DNA of 64,000 bases from Prasinococcaceae sp. CCMP 1430 (lineage: Eukaryota > Prasinodermophyta > Palmophyllophyceae > Prasinococcales > Prasinococcaceae), in NCBI GenBank assembly GCA_013416795.1, contig RQSC01000029.1, positions 680,610 through 744,609 of the forward strand, given 5' to 3'. Of this stretch, positions 59,901 to 64,000 are shown one piece after another. Numbering within the stretch: position 1 is the first letter of the stretch; each line of letters begins with the position of its first letter. The notes beneath the pieces are model-generated. The model saw only the letters and a program-made list of their open reading frames with translations. It had not been told where the DNA came from and did not search any database. The translations under genes and the position numbers were made by a program.

Positions 59901-62900
59901 GGCTGCCAGCCAGGCTGGACACCATCAGATGCGCGGCCGCGCGCATCTGCCCCTCGTCCGACTCCATGGCGAAGTCCTTCACGATCAGTTCGCGGCTGGT
60001 CATGCACGCGATGGTCACCGACCGCTCCACCACTGGCGCGATGATCTCGCGAATGGCGCGGTCGATTGCCACGGGCACGAGGCGCTTCAGCTGCAGCTGC
60101 TGCGCGAGCACTCCCATCTGAGGCGAGATCTGAATGTACTGCTGCACGGCCACGTCCGGGCTGGCGCCCTGCTGGAACGCCTGCGCTGCAGCCGTCGCCG
60201 CAGGCGAGAAGCCCGTGCCGTACGGCCCGCCCTTTTCCTTGTCACCGCCTGCACCGCCCATTTCGCCCGCGCTCACCATCGAGCCGTGCCCTGCGCCGGA
60301 GCTGCCCCCGCCGCTGGCGGTATCCTTCTCGCGCTTGTGGTTGAAGTCCGGATTGCCCTCCAAGTCGACGTTCACGTTGTCGAGAAGATTGAAGGTCTCA
60401 ATTTTGATGCTCTCGTCCACCGTTGACTTGCCTGCAGACAAGTCGAGCTGGAGTTTCTGCACCATGATCTCCACCTCAAACTTCAGATTGAGCTTGAGGT
60501 CGGGCTTCTGGTAGATCTCCGAAATGAGCCCGACGATGGCCATGGTCCACGGGTTTGGTGGGCGGAACACCATCGAGTCGCGCGCGTGCTCGAGGACCTT
60601 AGATACGAATGGCATCACTGCGATCATCTTGCCACTCTTGTACGCATCAATGATGAGCTCCTTCAGCGCCAGGTCCTTGTAGAGCACGGGGCGGTTCTTG
60701 GCGAGCGTCATGGCCCCGAGCCACAGGCCCAGATTCTTCAGGAGCGAGCGCTCCGACGAGCTGCTCTTGATCTTGTCGCTGTTGAGTAGGATCTTGGCGT
60801 TGGTGTACGTGGCCTTCAGAATCTCCTTGTTCAGCTTCGGAAGGGCAAGCTTGTCGAGCAGCGAGTGGTAGAGTGCGTGGAAGTTCGGCTCGATGGAGGC
60901 GCGCTTCACGACGAGGTACTGGCTGAACCACGGGTAGTACTCCTCGGTGATCATGGAGGCGATTTCCTTTGACTTGTTGGGCAAGTTTGCGTTGGACAGG
61001 TTGTTCGTGATGAAGAAGACCTTGTCCTGAACGGCATCGGTCGGCGCCTTGAGCCCCTGCTCTGCCGCCGCTGCCATGAGCGTGTCGACGTTCAGAGTGC
61101 TGAAGGACGGAGCAATGCCCATCGACTTGCCCTCGAGAGTGGGCAAGCCCGCGCCGCCGGACGAGAAGGCGGCAGCCACAGACGACGGCGCCGCGCCGCT
61201 CGCAGCGTCTGCCGGCGATGGCAGGTGCAACGTGGGGCCGCCCGCGTCGGGGGTGGTGGCTGTCGCCACGCCCGCGGCGAACGCCTGCTCCGCCTTGCCT
61301 CCTCCCGCGCTGCTTGCAGACGAGGCACCCTCGCCCTTAGTGCCAGCCGCGCCCGCGCCCCCGCCACCCCCGCTGCCCGTGCCAACCCCATTGCCGCGCA
61401 CCACGCTCTGTATGGCCTCGAAGAGCTCGGGGCTGGCCTGCTGGATACCTTGGATCTGCACGATGTGCGAGCAGTACTGCGGCCACTCGCTCAGCTGGTC
61501 CTTGAACTGCTCGAGAGCGACAATGCCGAAAAGGAACATCTTGCTGGGGTACGGCTGCCGCAGCGACTCGAGCACGTACCGCAGCGCCATTCCAAGCGTC
61601 GTGTTTGCCACCAGTTGCCGCGCCACGAGCATTCCAAAGAGCACGGCCGTAATGCGCAGCTCCTTGGTGGGATATTTGCTAAAGAATCGAACCTCGTCAA
61701 AGAGGTTGTGCACCATGCACGCGAAGACGTCGGCCTCGCGCTTATTGCCGCTGGCCTTGTACCGCTGCAACATGTTCACCACGTCCTCCACGCTCGTTTC
61801 GCCGCTGTAGAGGTTCTGGAACACGGCGTTGGTCTCCGCCTCCACATCGTTCACCGCACCGGCATCCGAACCGCCCAGGCCTCCCTGGCCGAGGTCACCC
61901 TGCCCTTTCCCGAATCCCTCGCCGCCTCCGAGGAGTTGCGCCAGCTGCGGGCTCTTGGAGACAGCCGCTTGCACCGCCGCGCGCAGCGCGTCGTTGGCCT
62001 CGGGGCAGCGCATCGGAACGGCCTTGTGGAGCGCGCTAAGCAGCGCGGCCACGGAGTTGGGCGGCAGGGCACCGTCCGAGGCACTGCCGACGGCGGCAGC
62101 CGCGGCGGCGCGCACGAAATCAGGGCCGCTGGGCTTGGCCGCCACGCGCGCGTCGATCCAGGTGCCAAGATTGGGCAACGCGCCTCGCATCGACGCCAGT
62201 GTCGCGAGCTCTGCAGCGAGCGAGTTGGGCGCAGCCGCCAGAACGTCGTCGAGAGCACCCAGCTCGCCGACGGCGACGTCAAGCAACCTGCCGAGGGCTG
62301 GCGGGTCGTTCTGACGCAGGGCGGCCATCGATGCCGTGACCGCGGCTGGCTGTGCGGGAAACACACGCCTGATGAGCACTGCCGAGTTCGGATGCGGGAG
62401 CAGGAAGCGTGGCAGCAGCGCGCCGAAGACTTGCTCATGCAGCGTGCCCCACGGCACCTGCGCCTCCGCAAATGCTACCAGGAGCACCTCCGGACACTGC
62501 TGCGCAGGGCGCTCGAGCACACTGCGCGCAGCGTCGACGTGGCCAGCCGCAGCCACGCTGCAGAGCGACTCCACCACGCTCAGGCACAGCCACGCACGGT
62601 TCGGTGTGCCATGCGGCAAGCGCCCGGCAGCGAGGCCCTCCAGCGGAGCGGCCAAGCGAGGCGCCCGCGCGAATGTGATCAGCTCGGGCGGCGCCGACGA
62701 GGCATGGCCGATGAGCTCGAGCTGCGCCCCCATGTTTTTCTCCCAGGCCTTTCCTGATGCGAATGTCGCAACCGGGTACGGTTGGCCGCCCGTCGCGGCA
62801 CCCCACCACTGCATGAGGAATTGGAACGCCCCCGCATTGGGAAACGCGACTCCCTGCTGGTCAAAGGCCTGGGCGATCGTGTCCGGCGACACCGAGGGCG

Positions 62901-64000
62901 CTGCGGTCGCCAACGCAGCGGCGAGCACCTGCGGATCCCACGTCGCGTTCGAGTTGTCGCCGCCGAGGCCGCGCAGCGTGCACGCCATCATCGACACCAG
63001 CCGCGCGCAGCCGGCGGCATCGAGCGCTGGAAGCTGGGACAAGACCTCAACCAGCGACTCCTTGGTCGACCCGCGCCCGTAGCCGAGCTCGGCGACCACC
63101 GAGGCCGCATCCTGCGCTCCCTGGCGCTGCACACTCGCGAAATCCATGGCGGTTGTGCTGCTCAGAGACGCTGTCAGTATCGACGATGGCCTCCCCTCGT
63201 ATCCGAGCGCGGCTGTCAGGCGCGCCGCCAAGCCTCCCGCCTGATCAATGTCAGCGCTGCTGTCGGCCGCGAGCGCGACGAGCACTCTCCGCAGCACCTC
63301 GGGTTTGACACCTGCCTGCGAGGCTTTGGTGTCACCCGCAGCGCGCTCGGCGGCCTGCTTCAGGTGTGCAGCACCTGTGCGGGGCGAACACGGCGCGCGC
63401 GTCAGCGACGGCGCGAACCTATCGCTGCGCGCGGCGGCGCGGGTCCCACACGCTCGCCAGCCCCGTGCGCCAACCCCAGGGACAAAGAGAAAAGAGACCT
63501 AGCCCTCTGACCTTCCTCCCTCCAGCGGCGATCACCGGCCTCGCAGAACGCAGCTCCGAGCGCGAGCGACGGCCCGTGCGCGAGCTTAAGCACCGCCGCG
63601 GCCCAACTCACGTATCCGCCGCCCGGCGCGAGCCCCGCGTCGGCAAACGCGCCCTCAACGACCGCGGCACTGGCGCCGTGGCCGCCCTCCTCAGCGTCGA
63701 GCGCGCGGCAGAGCGCTCCTGCGAGCAGCTGTGCTCGCACGCTCTCGCCGTGCAGCCGGCGCGCGCGCACGTCGGCGTCGCCGAGCGAGTGCGCAAGCAC
63801 GAGCCGCGGCGCGTCCGCCGGGTAGCGCGCCTCCAGCTGAGTCTGGTCGACTGTGAGCGTGGGGAAGTGAAGGTCCGCCTCGCCAACCGCCACCAGGCCT
63901 AGCGAGCTCGGCAACTGGTCCCCGAGCTTTGTGCCGTTGAAGCGCACGTCACCACGCACCGCCTTGTAGTGCCTTGTCTGCCCTGACAGCACGTTACACA
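56992..64000 (-). CDS. CNOT1: CCR4-NOT complex scaffold NOT1 (CNOT1), N-terminus beyond window
   Basis: NOT1 is the scaffold of the CCR4-NOT deadenylase, the main engine of cytoplasmic mRNA poly(A) shortening. Exons >64000-63512 and 63374-56992 join in phase 1 (EE-G-AAHLKQ); about 2290 residues are visible. After a helical N-terminal HEAT region comes the TTP-binding-type MIF4G part (ASVEDVVNMLQRYKASGNK region, VFACMVHNLFDEVRFFSKYP, LRYVLESLRQPYPSKMFLFG). A Gly/Ala-rich linker leads to the CAF1-binding MIF4G (DKVFFITNNLSNANLPNKSK, EEYYPWFSQYLVVKRASIEP), then the CN9BD/DUF3819 domain (LVPVAIDRAIREIIAPVVER, LMVSSLAGSLALVTCREPL). The long C-terminal Not1 domain ends FIELIKNPTYSFWARGFTRC and EIERLFQSVARSC, the NOT2/NOT3 module surface. 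Several low-complexity Gly/Ser/Ala linkers expand it relative to yeast. The main exon of 6.4 kb is uninterrupted. Confidence 0.96.

Overview
The window is nuclear DNA from a very GC-rich eukaryotic microalga. It has spliceosomal GT-AG introns, eukaryote-only genes (clathrin heavy chain, DNA polymerase delta, FACT/SPT16, NOT1, Pescadillo, SR protein, casein kinase 1) and plant/algal-type genes (a DYRKP-type kinase, an EDR1/CTR1-type domain). A selenoprotein S gene with an apparent UGA-Sec codon and a membrane protein with EF-hands on the inner side would fit a haptophyte-like alga, possibly a pavlovophyte. That lineage call is inference, not proof. Two assembly gaps (34949-35194 and 51329-52171) and single N bases at 28921 and 48885 interrupt the sequence.

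Layout. 1-9.7 kb: a doubtful small gene, ALG6 (N-glycan precursor glucosylation), a DYRKP kinase divergent from SELENOS (ER-associated degradation), a 2-oxoglutarate oxygenase, and a small acidic ORF. 9.7-21 kb: clathrin heavy chain in one 5-kb exon, a secretory-pathway glycosyltransferase, a FUN14-family membrane protein with an EF-hand, and a RAD51B-like recombinase. 21-32 kb: a 982-residue EF-hand/single-TM/large-ectodomain protein, POLD1, and SPT16. 32-41 kb: an SR splicing factor, two partial genes flanking a gap, a UIM-EDR1-UBA-J protein, a methyltransferase, and an unrecognised small protein. 41-50.5 kb: Pescadillo, mitochondrial NUBPL/IND1, an IQ-motif protein, a WBP2/GRAM-like protein, and a ZIP transporter. 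50.5-64 kb: casein kinase 1 (N-lobe lost in the gap), a small Cys-containing protein, an ICMT-like methyltransferase, an acylation-motif protein, and the scaffold NOT1, which runs off the right edge.

Genes are tightly packed on alternating strands and read as unrelated housekeeping loci, not as an operon or cluster. Most introns are short (60-170 bp), with GTGCG the commonest donor. Four divergent promoters share an ACCCTAAC (telo-box-like) element, and two further motifs (ATATTAA and TTCGAAA) recur in the AT-richer islands between genes. The most novel item is the protein at 36107-38632. It joins a ubiquitin-interacting motif, a plant EDR1/CTR1-type domain without a kinase, a UBA-like region and an auxilin-like C-terminal J-domain.
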